A DNA stretch of 64,000 bases from CAVRUF01 sp963716005 (lineage in GTDB: Bacteria > Actinomycetota > Thermoleophilia > Gaiellales > Gaiellaceae), in contig OY970285.1 in NCBI GenBank assembly GCA_963716005.1, positions 682,001-746,000 of the forward strand. The letters run 5' to 3'. Under the pieces are notes generated by a model. The model was not told the DNA's origin and made no database searches. It was given only the letters and a program-made list of their open reading frames with translations. Positions 51,053 to 60,886 of this stretch are shown here, in pieces. Position numbers and translations under genes: made by a program. Within the stretch, counting starts at the first letter, position 1. The number at the start of each line of letters is the position of its first letter.

Positions 51053-51841
51053 ATGCCCGAGGTTCGAGCCAACGGCGTGTCGCTGTACTACGAGGAGTAC
51101 GGAGCCGGGGAGCCGATCCTCGGGATCCACGGAACCGGCAGCTCGACGGCGCTGTGGGAATCCGCCGCCGGGGTGCTCGAACAGCACGGCCGCGTGATCG
51201 TCTACGACCGCCGCGGCTTCGGGCGCAGCGCGCAGCCCTCGCCGTTCGCCACGGACGTGCACCAGCAGGCGGACGACGCGGCGGCGCTCCTCGAGGCGCT
51301 CGACGCCGCGCCGGCGATCCTGGTCGGGCGGAGCCAGGGCGGCGAGATCGCGGTCGACCTCGCGCTGCGCTACCCGGATCGTGTTCGCGCGCTGGCGCTC
51401 CTTGAGGGCGGAGCGCTCGCGCTCGGCCCTCAGATGCAGACGTGGCTCGCAGACGTCGACGAGCAGGTCTTCGCCGCCGCGGACGCCGACATCGACACGG
51501 TCGGAGAGACGATGATCCGCGCCGTGCTCGGAGACGAGGGCTGGGAGGCCTGGCCGGTGGAGGTGCAGGAGATCTTCACCGCGAACGGCCCGGGAATCGC
51601 GGCCGAGCATCGCGGCGGTCTCCTCGACGTGACGCCGGACGAGCTCCGGTCGATCACCCAGCCGACGCTGATCGTCGGCGGCAAGGAATCGGGCCCGGCG
51701 TTCGCCGAAGCGACCAATCTCATGGCCGCGTCGATGCCGAACGCCGAGGTCGAGTGGGTCGAGGCCGGCCACGTGATCGACGCCGCGCATCCCGTCGTCC
51801 TCGGATTCGTCGACCGGGTGCTGGCGCGCCCGCTCCTCTAG
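51053..51841 (+). CDS. Alpha/beta hydrolase
   Basis: The 262-residue protein has the canonical fold: GEPILGIHGTGSSTALWESA with the oxyanion region, VIVYDRRGFGRSAQPSPF, the nucleophile elbow ILVGRSQGGEIAVDLALRYP, an acid after PTLIVGGKESGP and the catalytic His in EAGHVIDAAHP. The elbow G-R-S-Q-G is intact. Substrate unknown. It starts three bases after the EEP stop and may be cotranscribed with it. Confidence 0.87.
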   Translation: MPEVRANGVSLYYEEYGAGEPILGIHGTGSSTALWESAAGVLEQHGRVIVYDRRGFGRSAQPSPFATDVHQQADDAAALLEALDAAPAILVGRSQGGEIAVDLALRYPDRVRALALLEGGALALGPQMQTWLADVDEQVFAAADADIDTVGETMIRAVLGDEGWEAWPVEVQEIFTANGPGIAAEHRGGLLDVTPDELRSITQPTLIVGGKESGPAFAEATNLMAASMPNAEVEWVEAGHVIDAAHPVVLGFVDRVLARPLL

Positions 51842-51852
51842 GATCGGCGCGG
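51839..51852 (+). promoter_or_regulatory. Leaderless -10 box of glpX built on a stop codon
   Basis: TAGGAT (51839-51844) begins with the TAG stop of the alpha/beta hydrolase gene and lies eight bases before ATG 51853. Confidence 0.55.
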
Positions 51853-52839
51853 ATGCCCGTCCCTCCTGACCGAAACCTGGCACTCGAGCTCGTCCGCGTC
51901 ACCGAGGCCGCGGCGCTCGGCGCGGGACGCTGGGTCGGCCGCGGGGACAAGATCGCCGCCGACCAGGCCGCCGTCGACGGCATGCGCGCCGTTCTCGACA
52001 CGGTGACGATGCACGGCACGGTCGTGATCGGCGAGGGGGAGAAGGACGAGGCGCCGATGCTCTACAACGGCGAGGAGGTCGGGGACGGCCATCCGCCCGA
52101 GGTAGACGTGGCCGTCGATCCGCTCGAGGGCACGACGCTCACCGCCCGCGGCGCGCCGAACGCGATCGCCGTGATCGCGGTCGCCGAGCGCGGCACGATG
52201 TTCTTTCCCGGCGCCGCCGTCTACATGGACAAGATCGCTGCGGGCGCGGAGGTGGCCGATGCGATCAACCTCGATGCGCCGCCGGCCGAGAACATCGCCG
52301 CCGCTGCGAAGGCCAAAGGCGTCAAGCCGAGCGACATCTCGGTCGTCGTCCTCGACCGCACGCGCAACGAGGAGCTGATCGCGGCCCTGCGCGACTGCGG
52401 CGCCAAGGTGAACCTCATCACCGACGGCGACGTCGCTCCCGCGATCGCCGCCGCGAACCCGCAGCGCCCGGTCGACCTGATGATGGGCATCGGCGGAACC
52501 CCGGAGGGCGTCATCGCCGCCGCCGCCGTGAAGTGCCTGGGCGGCGCGGTGCAGGGACGGCTGTGGCCGCGCAACGACGAGGAGCGCCAGGCGCTCGTCG
52601 AGGCCGGCTACGACGTGGACAAGGTGCTCACCACCGACGACCTCGTCTCCGGCGACGACGTCTTCATGGCCGCGACCGGCGTGACCGACGGAGCTCTCCT
52701 CGACGGCGTCCGCTACACGCCCGGAGGCGCGGTCACCGACTCGATCGTCATGCGCTCCCGCTCTGGGACCGTGCGCCGAGTCCAGGCATGGCATGAGCTC
52801 GAAAAGCTGAGCCGCTTCTCGGGCCGCGAGTACCGCTAG
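51853..52839 (+). CDS. glpX: Fructose-1,6-bisphosphatase class II
   Basis: GlpX is the gluconeogenic phosphatase of most actinobacteria. The 328-residue product shows TEAAALGAGRWVGRGDKIAA, VIGEGEKDEAPMLYNGEEVG, VAVDPLEGTTLTARGAPNAI and LMMGIGGTPEGVIAAAAVKC, covering the metal- and phosphate-binding loops. It faces the fructose-bisphosphate aldolase gene, with stops interlocked in a CTAG, so the two enzymes that share fructose-1,6-bisphosphate are convergently paired. Confidence 0.95.
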   Translation: MPVPPDRNLALELVRVTEAAALGAGRWVGRGDKIAADQAAVDGMRAVLDTVTMHGTVVIGEGEKDEAPMLYNGEEVGDGHPPEVDVAVDPLEGTTLTARGAPNAIAVIAVAERGTMFFPGAAVYMDKIAAGAEVADAINLDAPPAENIAAAAKAKGVKPSDISVVVLDRTRNEELIAALRDCGAKVNLITDGDVAPAIAAANPQRPVDLMMGIGGTPEGVIAAAAVKCLGGAVQGRLWPRNDEERQALVEAGYDVDKVLTTDDLVSGDDVFMAATGVTDGALLDGVRYTPGGAVTDSIVMRSRSGTVRRVQAWHELEKLSRFSGREYR

Positions 52840-53861
52840 GCCGCGACCGCTTGCTCCATGTCGGCCGTGTAGCTCCCGGAGCGGGCGGCGCCGTTCAGCC
52901 GGGCGCGATGCATGTACGCCGCTTGCGCCGCAGCGACGTTCTCCGCCTTGCCGGCCCACGCCTTCAGCGCGGGGGCCTGGAGCGCGCGGCCGTACGAGAA
53001 CGACAGCTGCCACGGATGCGGCCCGAGGGCGTTCATCGCGTTCAGGTGCGCGGTCGCGTCCTCGTCGGTCTGGCCGCCGGAGAGGAACACGATCCCCGGC
53101 ACCGCGGCCGGGACGTGCCGGTAGAAGACCTCGAGTGTCGTCTTCGCGACCTCGTCCACGCCGGCGCGGTCGGAGGCCGAGTAGCCGCTCAGCACCATGT
53201 TCGGCTTGAGGAGCGTCCCGCGCAGCTCGACGCGCTGGTCGTGCAGCTCCGTGTAGACCGCCTCGAGTACGCGGCCGGTCGCTTTCGCGCTCTCCTCCAG
53301 CGTGTGCCCGCCGTCCTGGAGCACCTCCGGCTCGACGATCGGGACGATGTCGGCCTCCTGGCAGAGCGCCGCGTAGCGGGCCAGCGCGTGCGCGTTCGTC
53401 CAGACGCAGTACTCGCTCGGGAGCTCGTCCGAGATGGAGTAGGTCGCGCGCCACTTGGCGAACCGCGCGCCCAGGTCGGTGTACTCGGCCAGCCGCTCGC
53501 GCAGCCCGTCGAGGCCCTCGGTGACCGTCTCGCCCTCGGAGAGCGCCAGCGGCTTCGCGCCGGTGTCGACCTTGATGCCGGGGATGATCCCCTTGGAGGA
53601 GAGCACCTCGCGCAGGGGCGTTCCGTCGGCGGCGTCCTGGCGCAGGGTCTCGTCGAAGAGGATCACGCCGCTGATGTGGTTCTCGGAGCCCTCGGCGCGG
53701 AACAGAAACTCGCGGTAGTCGCGCCGGTTGTCCTCGGTGGACTCCACGCCGATCGAGTCGAACCGCTTCTTGATCGTCCCGGAGGACTCGTCCGCGGCCA
53801 GGATTCCCTTGCCGTCCGCGACGAGCGCCTTCGCGGTTTCGTTGAGCTTCTGCAGATCCAT
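52836..53861 (-). CDS. fba: Fructose-bisphosphate aldolase class I
   Basis: The 341-residue Schiff-base aldolase interconverts fructose-1,6-bisphosphate and triose phosphates. Motifs are GKGILAADESSGTIKKRFDS, SGVILFDETLRQDAADGTPL, VPIVEPEVLQDGGHTLEESA, the Schiff-base Lys in GTLLKPNMVLSGY and PGIVFLSGGQTDEDATAHLN. ATG 53861 has a strong AGGAGGAGG ribosome site, so an in-frame extension to 53924 was rejected. GATAAT on the minus strand about 25 bases before that site is a possible -10. Confidence 0.95.
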   Translation of the reverse strand: MDLQKLNETAKALVADGKGILAADESSGTIKKRFDSIGVESTEDNRRDYREFLFRAEGSENHISGVILFDETLRQDAADGTPLREVLSSKGIIPGIKVDTGAKPLALSEGETVTEGLDGLRERLAEYTDLGARFAKWRATYSISDELPSEYCVWTNAHALARYAALCQEADIVPIVEPEVLQDGGHTLEESAKATGRVLEAVYTELHDQRVELRGTLLKPNMVLSGYSASDRAGVDEVAKTTLEVFYRHVPAAVPGIVFLSGGQTDEDATAHLNAMNALGPHPWQLSFSYGRALQAPALKAWAGKAENVAAAQAAYMHRARLNGAARSGSYTADMEQAVAA

Positions 53862-53978
53862 GAGCGTCCTCCTCCTTGCCTCTCCGATGAGGACGATTAT
53901 CCCCGCTCTCCCCATTTTGGGCACGCCGAAGCGGGCGCCTTCCCTCCGCGCCGAAACCGCGCTATGTTCCGTCCCGAA

Positions 53979-54021
53979 ACGGGGGGACGGCTATGCGGCG
54001 GCCTGTCCCTCCGTTTTTCTT
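53979..54021. terminator. Hairpin with T-run between pilin and aldolase genes
   Basis: ACGGGGGGACGGC (53979-53991) and GCCTGTCCCTCCGT (54001-54014) form a stem with two small imperfections and a nine-base loop. On the plus strand it is followed by TTTTTCTT. The pilin gene on the minus strand reads through the same hairpin just after its stop, so it probably ends pilin transcription and may act in both directions. Confidence 0.55.
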
Positions 54022-54025
54022 GCGT

Positions 54026-54184
54026 CTACCCGAAGAAGCCGACGACCGTCTCGACCCGTGATTGCACGCGGTCGGAGAGCAGCGTCAGAGCAAGGATGAT
54101 GGCGGGAGTGATGACCGCCAGAACGACCGCATATTCGGTCATCGTCTGGCCGTCCTCCCGCTTCAGCTGTCGAACTGCACGCAT
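54026..54184 (-). CDS. Orphan Flp/Fap-type pilin
   Basis: A 52-residue protein from ATG 54184 to a TAG at 54028-54026. It reads like a Flp-family class III pilin: short basic leader (RAVRQLKRE), then DGQTMTEYAVVLAVITPAII with the conserved Glu and Tyr of the TEYA motif and a hydrophobic helix, then a polar end (SDRVQSRVETVVGFFG). An AGGTGG ribosome site precedes the start. No Tad assembly genes (tadA, tadB, prepilin peptidase) are in the window, so it is an orphan here. Confidence 0.75.
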   Translation of the reverse strand: MRAVRQLKREDGQTMTEYAVVLAVITPAIILALTLLSDRVQSRVETVVGFFG

Positions 54185-54293
54185 GCGTCCACCTCCTGGT
54201 TGGCGGGCCGCACGCCCCCGTTCGAATCTGTCTATTTCTATTGTCGGGGGCCAGCAGGGGATTTCGGCTATCCCTCGCTAGAATGACCCGCGC

Positions 54294-54366
54294 GCGGACG
54301 TAGCTCAGTTGGTAGAGCATCAGCTTCCCAAGCTGAGGGTCGTGGGTTCGAGCCCCATCGTCCGCT
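54294..54366 (+). tRNA. tRNA-Gly (anticodon CCC)
   Basis: The 73-base sequence folds fully: acceptor GCGGACG (54294-54300) with CGTCCGC (54359-54365), D-arm GCTCAGTTGGTAGAGC, anticodon stem TCAGC/GCTGA with loop TTCCCAA giving CCC, and TPsiC arm GTGGGTTCGAGCCCCAT. Discriminator T fits bacterial tRNA-Gly. CCA is not encoded. TAGAAT at 54279-54284 is a suitable -10 box. Confidence 0.95.
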
Positions 54367-54372
54367 CTCCCT

Positions 54373-54427
54373 CCGCAAATCTGGCCCTCGCTTCGCGAGT
54401 GCCTGACGATTTGCTCCGGATTTGCGG
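54373..54427 (+). terminator. Nested inverted repeat after tRNA-Gly
   Basis: CCGCAAATCTGG (54373-54384) pairs with CCGGATTTGCGG (54416-54427) over 12 bp with one G-U. Inside lies the small hairpin CTCGC-TTC-GCGAG (54387-54399). The structure starts seven bases after the tRNA and probably ends its transcript. The rest of the gap to the MMPL gene (54428-54534) holds a further short palindrome GCTCTCCGAGAGC and no gene. Confidence 0.5.
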
Positions 54428-54534
54428 GCTCTCCGAGAGCGGCTGTGAGCCGCGCCCGCCGGGTCGGTCGCGGCCTCGGTGCGGTTACTCGGATGCGATG
54501 GCGGGCAAGACCCCTCCGTGCTGCGGGGGATTCG

Positions 54535-56755
54535 ATGAGTCGCTTTCTTGCTGCGCTGGTTGTGCGGCTTCGCTGGCCGATCGTGCTCGCCTGGATCGTG
54601 GCCGCCGTCGCGGTGGTCGTCTACCTGCCCAGCCTCCAGGAGGCCGGGGAAGAGACATCGCTGCTCGGGCTCGTTCCGGAGGACGCGGCCGCGCTTGCCG
54701 CCGAGCGGCGGTCGGCCGAGCTCTTCGACGCGCCGGTCACGACGCAGACGCAGGTCGTCCAGCGCGATCCAGGCGGGCTCTCCGACGACGCGCTCGAGCG
54801 GGCCGGCAACCGGGCCCAGGCTGCCGACGACGGAGCATTCGGCTCGATCAAGGCTGTTCTGCCGCTCCCGAACGCCAAGGACGTCATCCCGGCCTCGCGC
54901 GAGGACGGCACGACGATCGTGAACTACGTCTTCTTCGACCCGGCGGTCACCGGACTCTTCGAGCAGGAGCGCGAGACGGCGAGCTTCGCCGCGAACGAGT
55001 TCGGCGAGGGCGACGCGCTCGTCGGGATCACCGGCGCCGCGGCGGGGCAGGTCGCGGAATGGCGCGCGATCGAGGACGGGCTCCCCTTGGTGACCGCGGC
55101 GACGATCCTGCTGATCGCGATAGTCCTGGGGATCCACTTTCGCTCGCCGGTCACCCCGGCGGTGATCCTGGCCGGTGCCTCCGTCGCCTACGTCGTTTCG
55201 CTGCGCACGGTGACGTGGATGGGCGACTGGATCGGCGTGGCGATTCCGCGCGATGCAGAGCCGATCCTGGTGGTGCTCTTGCTCGGTGTCGTGACGGACT
55301 ACGGGATCTTTTTCCTGCACGGGATGCGTGAGCAGCTGGACGCCGGCGCCGAGCGCGTCGACGCGGCCCAGGAGGCGACCGCGCAGTACCTGCCGATCGT
55401 CGTCACCGCCGGGCTGATCGTCGCGGGCGGAACCGCTGCGCTCATGGCCGGCCGGCTCGCGTTCTTCCGCGACTTCGGGCCGGGGATGGCGCTGACGGTG
55501 CTCGTGTCGCTCGTCGTCGCGATCACCCTCGTGCCCGCGCTCATGGCGATTCTCGGGCAGCGCGCGTTCTGGCCACGCGGCCGGGCGGACGAGCAGCCCG
55601 ACGACCGCCCGAGCCGCGTCGCCTACTTCGTGACCGCGCGCCCCGTGGCGCTCGGCATCGCCGTGGTCGCCGTGGTCGGGCTCGTGCTCGCGGGACGCGG
55701 CCTTCAGGAGACGCAGCTCGGCGTGACGCAGATCGCGGGCCTGCCGAGCGACTCGCAGCCGCGCCGCGCCCAGGACGCGGCCGCCAGGGGCTTCGCCCCG
55801 GGCATCCTCTCGCCGACCGTCGTGCTCGTCGAGAACGCCGGGGACGCGGACGCGCTCGGTCGTCTCGGGCGTTCTCTGGCGGAGGAGCCGGGGGTCGCTG
55901 CGGCGATCGGGCCTTCCTCGGAGACGGATGAGCGCCTGCGCGGACTCCTCGTCACCGAGGACGGTGAGGCGGCGCGCTTCCTCGTGATCCTCGACGAGGA
56001 GCCGCAGGGCGGGCCGGCGATCGAAGCGGTCGAAGCGCTCCGCGACCGGCTACCCGGCTTGCTCGCGGACGCAGGACTCAACGGCTCGACCGCGACGCCT
56101 TGCGGGCGACACCGCACTCGCCCAGGAGACGGTGGACACGATCACGGACGACTTGATCCGGATCGGGATCGTCGCCTTCCTCGTCAACTTCGTCTTCCTC
56201 GCGCTCTTCCTGCGCGCGATCGTCGCGCCGCTCTACCTCGTGCTCGCATCGACGCTCGGGCTCGCGGCGACGATCGGCCTGACGACGCTCGTCTTCCAGG
56301 GCTTCCTCGGCCACGGCGAGCTGACCTACCACGTGCCGTTCGCCGTCGCGGTGCTGCTGCTCTCGCTCGGATCGGACTACAACGTGTTCCTCGTCGGGAG
56401 GATCTGGCAGGCGGCCGAGGACCAGCCGCTGCGCGAGGCGATCGCGACCGCGGCGCCGCGCGCTTCGCGGGCGATCGGCGTGGCCGGCCTCGCGCTCGCG
56501 CTCTCGTTCGCGACGCTCGCGCTCATCGACCTCCGCCAGTTCCGCGAGTTCGCGTTCGCGATGACGGTCGGGATCCTGATCGACGCATTCGTCATCCGCG
56601 CGCTGCTCGTGCCCGCGCTCGTCTCCCTCTTCGGAGAGTTGAGCTGGTGGCCGCGCTCGCGGAAAGCGGCCGGGGTTCGCGCCGCGCCCGAGCCGTCCTG
56701 CGGGCCGACGAGCTGCCACATGGGGTTGTTGCCCGCCGAGGCGGGTCAGGGTTGA
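54535..56755 (+). CDS. MMPL/RND-family transporter (frameshifted)
   Basis: An MMPL-type inner-membrane transporter with two repeats, each one helix, an outer loop and five helices. The first repeat is intact: RWPIVLAWIVAAVAVVVYLP, LVTAATILLIAIVLGIHFRS, LLLGVVTDYGIFFLHGMREQ with the proton-relay Asp-Tyr pair, and a second loop (TQIAGLPSDSQPRRAQDAAA). Near 56098 the frame shifts and the second repeat follows in the next frame (VPFAVAVLLLSLGSDYNVFL, MTVGILIDAFVIRALLVPAL). The intact product would be about 740 residues. Cargo, often lipids, is unknown. The ATG follows GGGGGA. Confidence 0.85.
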
Positions 56756-56787
56756 ACCGAACCGTCCGTCGGCGTACCTTCCTGGAG

Positions 56788-58666
56788 ATGAAGGGGTCAT
56801 CGCACAGCGACCGGCTTGACGGCGGTAGCGCTCACGGCAGTGGCGCTACTCGCGAGCGCCGGCGTGGCGCACGCCCAGCGAGCGCCGTCAACGGGAGACG
56901 GCGTCCCGACGGGCCAGATGGGCGCTCAGATGTTCAACTACGGCGGCTACCTCAACAACGGTGGGGGCATCGGCGCCGCCAACCCGATCACGGGCGTCTC
57001 CGCGGACTGTCTGACCTCCACGACGCCGGCTTGCCGGCGGGAACGGCTCGAGCGGCTCTTCGCCTTCCTGCAGTTCAAGGGGGTCACGAACATCGAGCTG
57101 TTCGGCCATTCCGGCTTCCCCGCGACCAACGACATCCCGGGCCTGCAGGCGTACCGGTCCTTGATGGACGAGTACGGTCTGCACGCCGGCGGCTGGCACG
57201 GCGACATGAGCGAGGGCAACTGGGCCGCTCGCATCCTCGCGGGCAAGATCCTGGGCGTCGATTACCTCGGGTCGGGCGGCACGGCCGCCCCGGGCATCGC
57301 GACCTACGCGAACACGCTCGCGACCGCCGAGACGCTCAACCGGCTCGGCAAGCGGTCGGTCGAGGCAGGACTGGGTCCGGCGTACTTCCACAACCACCAG
57401 GGGGAGTTCACGACCCAGTACATGCACAACGGCGTGCTGGCCACCGCCTTCGACATCCTCCTGGAGGAGACCGATCCGCGGTACGTCGTGGCCGAGCTCG
57501 ACGTCCTCTGGGCCGCCGACGCGTTGCAGGACATCACCGGCACGCAGGTCGCCGCTCTCATCGACAAGTGGTACACGCCCGCGTCGGGTCAGACCCCGGC
57601 CTCGTCGCGCATACAGCTGCTGCACATCAAGGACGGCATCAACATCGCTGGAGCCGGCAACGCCAGCCCGCGTGCCGTCGGCGCGGGCGAGCTGGACTTC
57701 CAGCCCATCCTGGCCGCCGCGAAGGGCAAGGTTCGCTACTACCACCAGGAGCAGGACGGCGGAACGACCACCGACGCCGAGACGAGCTTCACCAACCTGA
57801 AGGGCATCAACACGGCGGTCGTTCCGACGCTTCTCGCGCTACCGCGGACGTTCCAGTCGGTGCGGCCGGGGGAGGAATCGCAGATCGTGGCGGTGCTCGT
57901 CGAAAACACCGGCGACGTTCCTCTGACCATCACCAACATCGCGGTCGAACAGCATGCGCTCGACGCGCCTTCTGCCGCGGACTTCCACATCGTGGGCGAG
58001 AACTGCACGGCTGCCGGCGGCGGTGGACCCTTGTGGACGCGCGGCATCTGCGTGGTGAACGTCGTCTTCGAACCTCTGCGTTCGACCGCGACGTCGGTCG
58101 CCCGCCTGCAGTTCACCTCGAACTCGGACGACGCGGCGAACAGCGTGCTGCTTGCGGCCACGAGCCTGAACAACCTGCCGATCGTCACGAAGCCGGTCGA
58201 TCAGACGGCCTCCCGCGGCGTCGGCAAGTTCTTCTCGCTGGGCTCGTTCACCGACCTCGGCGCCGACGGTCCCTGGAACGTCGAGGTCGACTGGGGCGAC
58301 GGCAGCCCGCACACGCTCTTCCTCGCCTCCGCGCCGGGAGCCCTCGGCCTCGCGCCACACGTCTACGCGGCGTCGGGAACCTACGCCGTCGTCGTCAAGG
58401 TGACGGACGAGGACCTCGACTTCGGGCAGGCGTCGTTCCAGATCAAGGTCACGCCCCAGTGCGTCGTTCCGAAGCTCCGGAACAAGACCCTGAGCGCGGC
58501 GAAGGGCGCCCTCGGCGCCGCGAACTGCCAGCTCGGGAAGGTGACGAAGGCCTTTTCGACGACGATCAAGAAGGGCCGCGTCATCAAGCAGGCGAAGGCG
58601 CCGGGCGCTCGCCTCCCCAACGGGACGAAGATCGGCCTGACGATCAGCAAGGGCCGTCGGCCCTAG
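56788..58666 (+). CDS. Secreted TIM-barrel (sugar isomerase-like) protein with PKD and PASTA domains
   Basis: From about residue 15 the frame is open to 58666. It encodes a signal peptide (LTAVALTAVALLASAGVAHA), a xylose-isomerase-like TIM barrel (GVTNIELFGHSGFPATNDIP, AYFHNHQGEFTTQYMHNGVL, YVVAELDVLWAADALQDITG, IQLLHIKDGINIAGAGN), an Ig-type domain (ILVENTGDVPLTI-like AVLVENTGDVPLTITNIAVE), a PKD-like domain (VEVDWGDGSPHTLF, YAASGTYAVVVKVTDED) and a C-terminal PASTA domain (CVVPKLRNKTLSAAKGALGA). The metal-site Glu and His of the barrel look conserved. ATG 56788 follows TACCTT by seven bases, but a stop lies between it and the main frame; adding two bases after ATGAAG restores one protein of about 626 residues. 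Confidence 0.72.
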
Positions 58667-58684
58667 GCGGCCGCGTCCGCCCGG

Positions 58685-60833
58685 CTAGCGCGCCCGCGCA
58701 GGCCCAGCCGCCTCGTGCGGGCCGCCCTCGACCTCCATGTGGGGGAGCCAGTCGAGCCAGCGCGGGAGGTACCAGTTCCACTTGCCGAGGATGGTCATCG
58801 CCGCCGGAACGAGGACGGAGCGCACGATCGTCGCGTCGATGAGGAGCGCAATCGCGATCCCGAAGCCCATCTGCTGGAACATGACCAGCTCGCCCATCGC
58901 GAAGCCGAGGAAGACGGCCACGATGATGAGCGCGGCGCCCGTGATGATCCGCGCCGTAGACGTGATCCCGAACTCGATCGCGTCGTTCGTGTCGCCGGTC
59001 TGCGAGTAGCGCTCGCGGATGCGGCTGAGCAGGAACACCTGGTAGTCCATCGACAGTCCGAACAGGACCGCGAAGAGGAAGAGCGGCACCCAGGCCTCGA
59101 CGATGTCCACCTGCTGGAAGCCGAGGATCCCCGTGCCGATCCCGTGCTGGAAGACGAGCACGAGCAGCCCGTAGGTCGCGCCGACCGAGAGCAGGTTCAG
59201 CAGGATCGCCGTGCCCGCGATCACGATCGAGCGGAACGCGACGGTGAGCAGGACGAAGCTGAGGCCGAGCACGAACACGAGCACGATCGGCAGCCAGCGG
59301 TTCATCACGTCGAAGTAGTCGATGTTCTCGGCGGTCGTGCCGCCGACGAGGACGGTTGCATCGGTTCCCTCGAACGCGGCCGGGACGATCTCGCCGCGCA
59401 GACGCTTCACCGCGTCGACGGCCTGGTCGGAGAGCGGGTCGGCCGAGACCGCCACGCTGACGACGGTGACCCCGCCGCCCTCGTTCTCCGTGGGCACGCC
59501 GAACGCGCCGTCGGCGGCGAGCGCGGCTTCGAGCCGCTCGATCCCGGTGCCGTCGTCGCCCTGGACGACGATGCGCGCGGGATCGGATCCCGCTCCCGGG
59601 AAGGACTTCTCGAGCGCGAGGAAGCCCTGCTTGGCGACGAGCGAGTCGGGGAGCGTGCTGACGCCGGCGGCGCCGATGTTCATCGTGAACGCCGGGATCG
59701 CGGCCGCGACGAGCAGCCCGGCGGCGATCGTGAACGACAGCGCCGGCCGACGCATGACGCGGCGGACGATCGTGCCCCAGAAGCGGCTCTCCTGCACCTC
59801 TCCCTCGTCGAGCTCCCGGGCGATGAACGGGATGCGCAGCCGGTTGACGCGATCGCCGAGGAGACTCAGAACGGCCGGGAGCAGCGTGATCGCGGCGACC
59901 ACCGAGACGACACCGACGAGGATCGCCCCGGTCGCGAGCGAGCGCATGATCGTGTTCTGGACGAGTAGCAGGCCGCACATCGCGAGCACGAACGCGCTGC
60001 CGCTGAAGAGCACCGCGCGGCTGGCCGTGGCGCCGGTCGCGGCGATCGCCTCGGTCTTCTCGCGGCCGCGGCTCCGCTCCTCGCGGAAGCGGGAGACGAC
60101 GAAGAGCGCGTAGTCGATCCCGAGCGCGAGGCCCATCCCCGTGAGCATGTTCACGACGAAGAACGAGAGCGCCCACTGCTGGCCGACGATCGCGGTCAGG
60201 CCGAGCGCCACGATGATCGAGACGATCGCGAGCAGGAGCGGGATCGTCGCGGCGACGGCCGCGCCGAAGACGAGCAGCAGGATGATCAGCGCGGCCGGGA
60301 GCCCGTAGCGCAGCTCGCCCTTCTGGAGATCGCTCTCGGAGAGCTTCTCGAAGTCGTGGTCGATCGTGTTCGAGCCGGTGACGGCGACCGCGAAGCCGTT
60401 GTCGCCGTCGGCGTCCGTCGACGAAGACGACCAGATCCTCGACGGCCTCGTCCTCGTTGCCGGTGAACTCGACCGGGATGACGACGGCGTGCCCGTCCTC
60501 GGAGGTGACCGTGTCGCCGGCGGCGAGCGTGCCGGTCTCGCTCAACCCCTGCACCAGCGCCTCGATTCCGGCGGTGAACTGCGGGTCGTCCGCGGTCAGC
60601 TCCTCGTTGCGCACGACCATGAGCTCGGTCGCCTGGGCCTGGTGCGGCAGCGATTCCCCCGCAAGCTGCTCGGCCCGCAGCGACTCGGGGTTGTTCGTGA
60701 CCGTGGCCTCGCTCGTCAGGCCGTTGCCGAGGAACATTCCGACGACGACGAAGGCGACGACGATCGCGGCGATCCATGCTCCGATCGTCCGCCACGGGTG
60801 CGCCGCGGCTGCGCGGGCGAGGCGCTCGGTCAT
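58685..60833 (-). CDS. MMPL/RND-family transporter (frameshifted)
   Basis: A second MMPL transporter. From ATG 60833 the N-terminal helix (RTIGAWIAAIVVAFVVVGMF) and outer loop (ESLPHQAQATELMVVRNEEL, AVVIPVEFTGNEDEAVEDLV) are in one frame to about 60415. The rest (GFAVAVTGSNTIDHDFEKLS, VNMLTGMGLALGIDYALFVV, FAVLFGLSMDYQVFLLSRIR with the Asp-Tyr relay, IALLIDATIVRSVLVPAAMT) is in the next frame. The intact product is about 715 residues with 12 helices. It converges on the TIM-barrel/PASTA gene, whose stop lies 18 bases away. Confidence 0.85.
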
Positions 60834-60886
60834 GCCACTGTTCTAACAAAGCGTCGCCCGGCCGCAGGGTGGTAGCGTCATACACC

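Noticed and set aside
49226..51883. Very long minus-strand open frame opposite argS, the EEP gene and the hydrolase
   Set aside because: It lies wholly opposite three well-supported genes, has an Arg/His/Val/Asp-biased composition typical of antisense frames in GC-rich DNA and shows no domain.
54397..54425. GTGCCTGACGATTTGC as another copy of the dispersed module
   Set aside because: It lacks the CACGTG core, the 17-base spacing to a -10 and the G-rich hairpin.
54294..54427. tRNA-Gly 3' end and following inverted repeat as an attachment site of an integrated element
   Set aside because: No integrase and no second copy of the tRNA 3' end was seen in the window; the repeat looks like a terminator.
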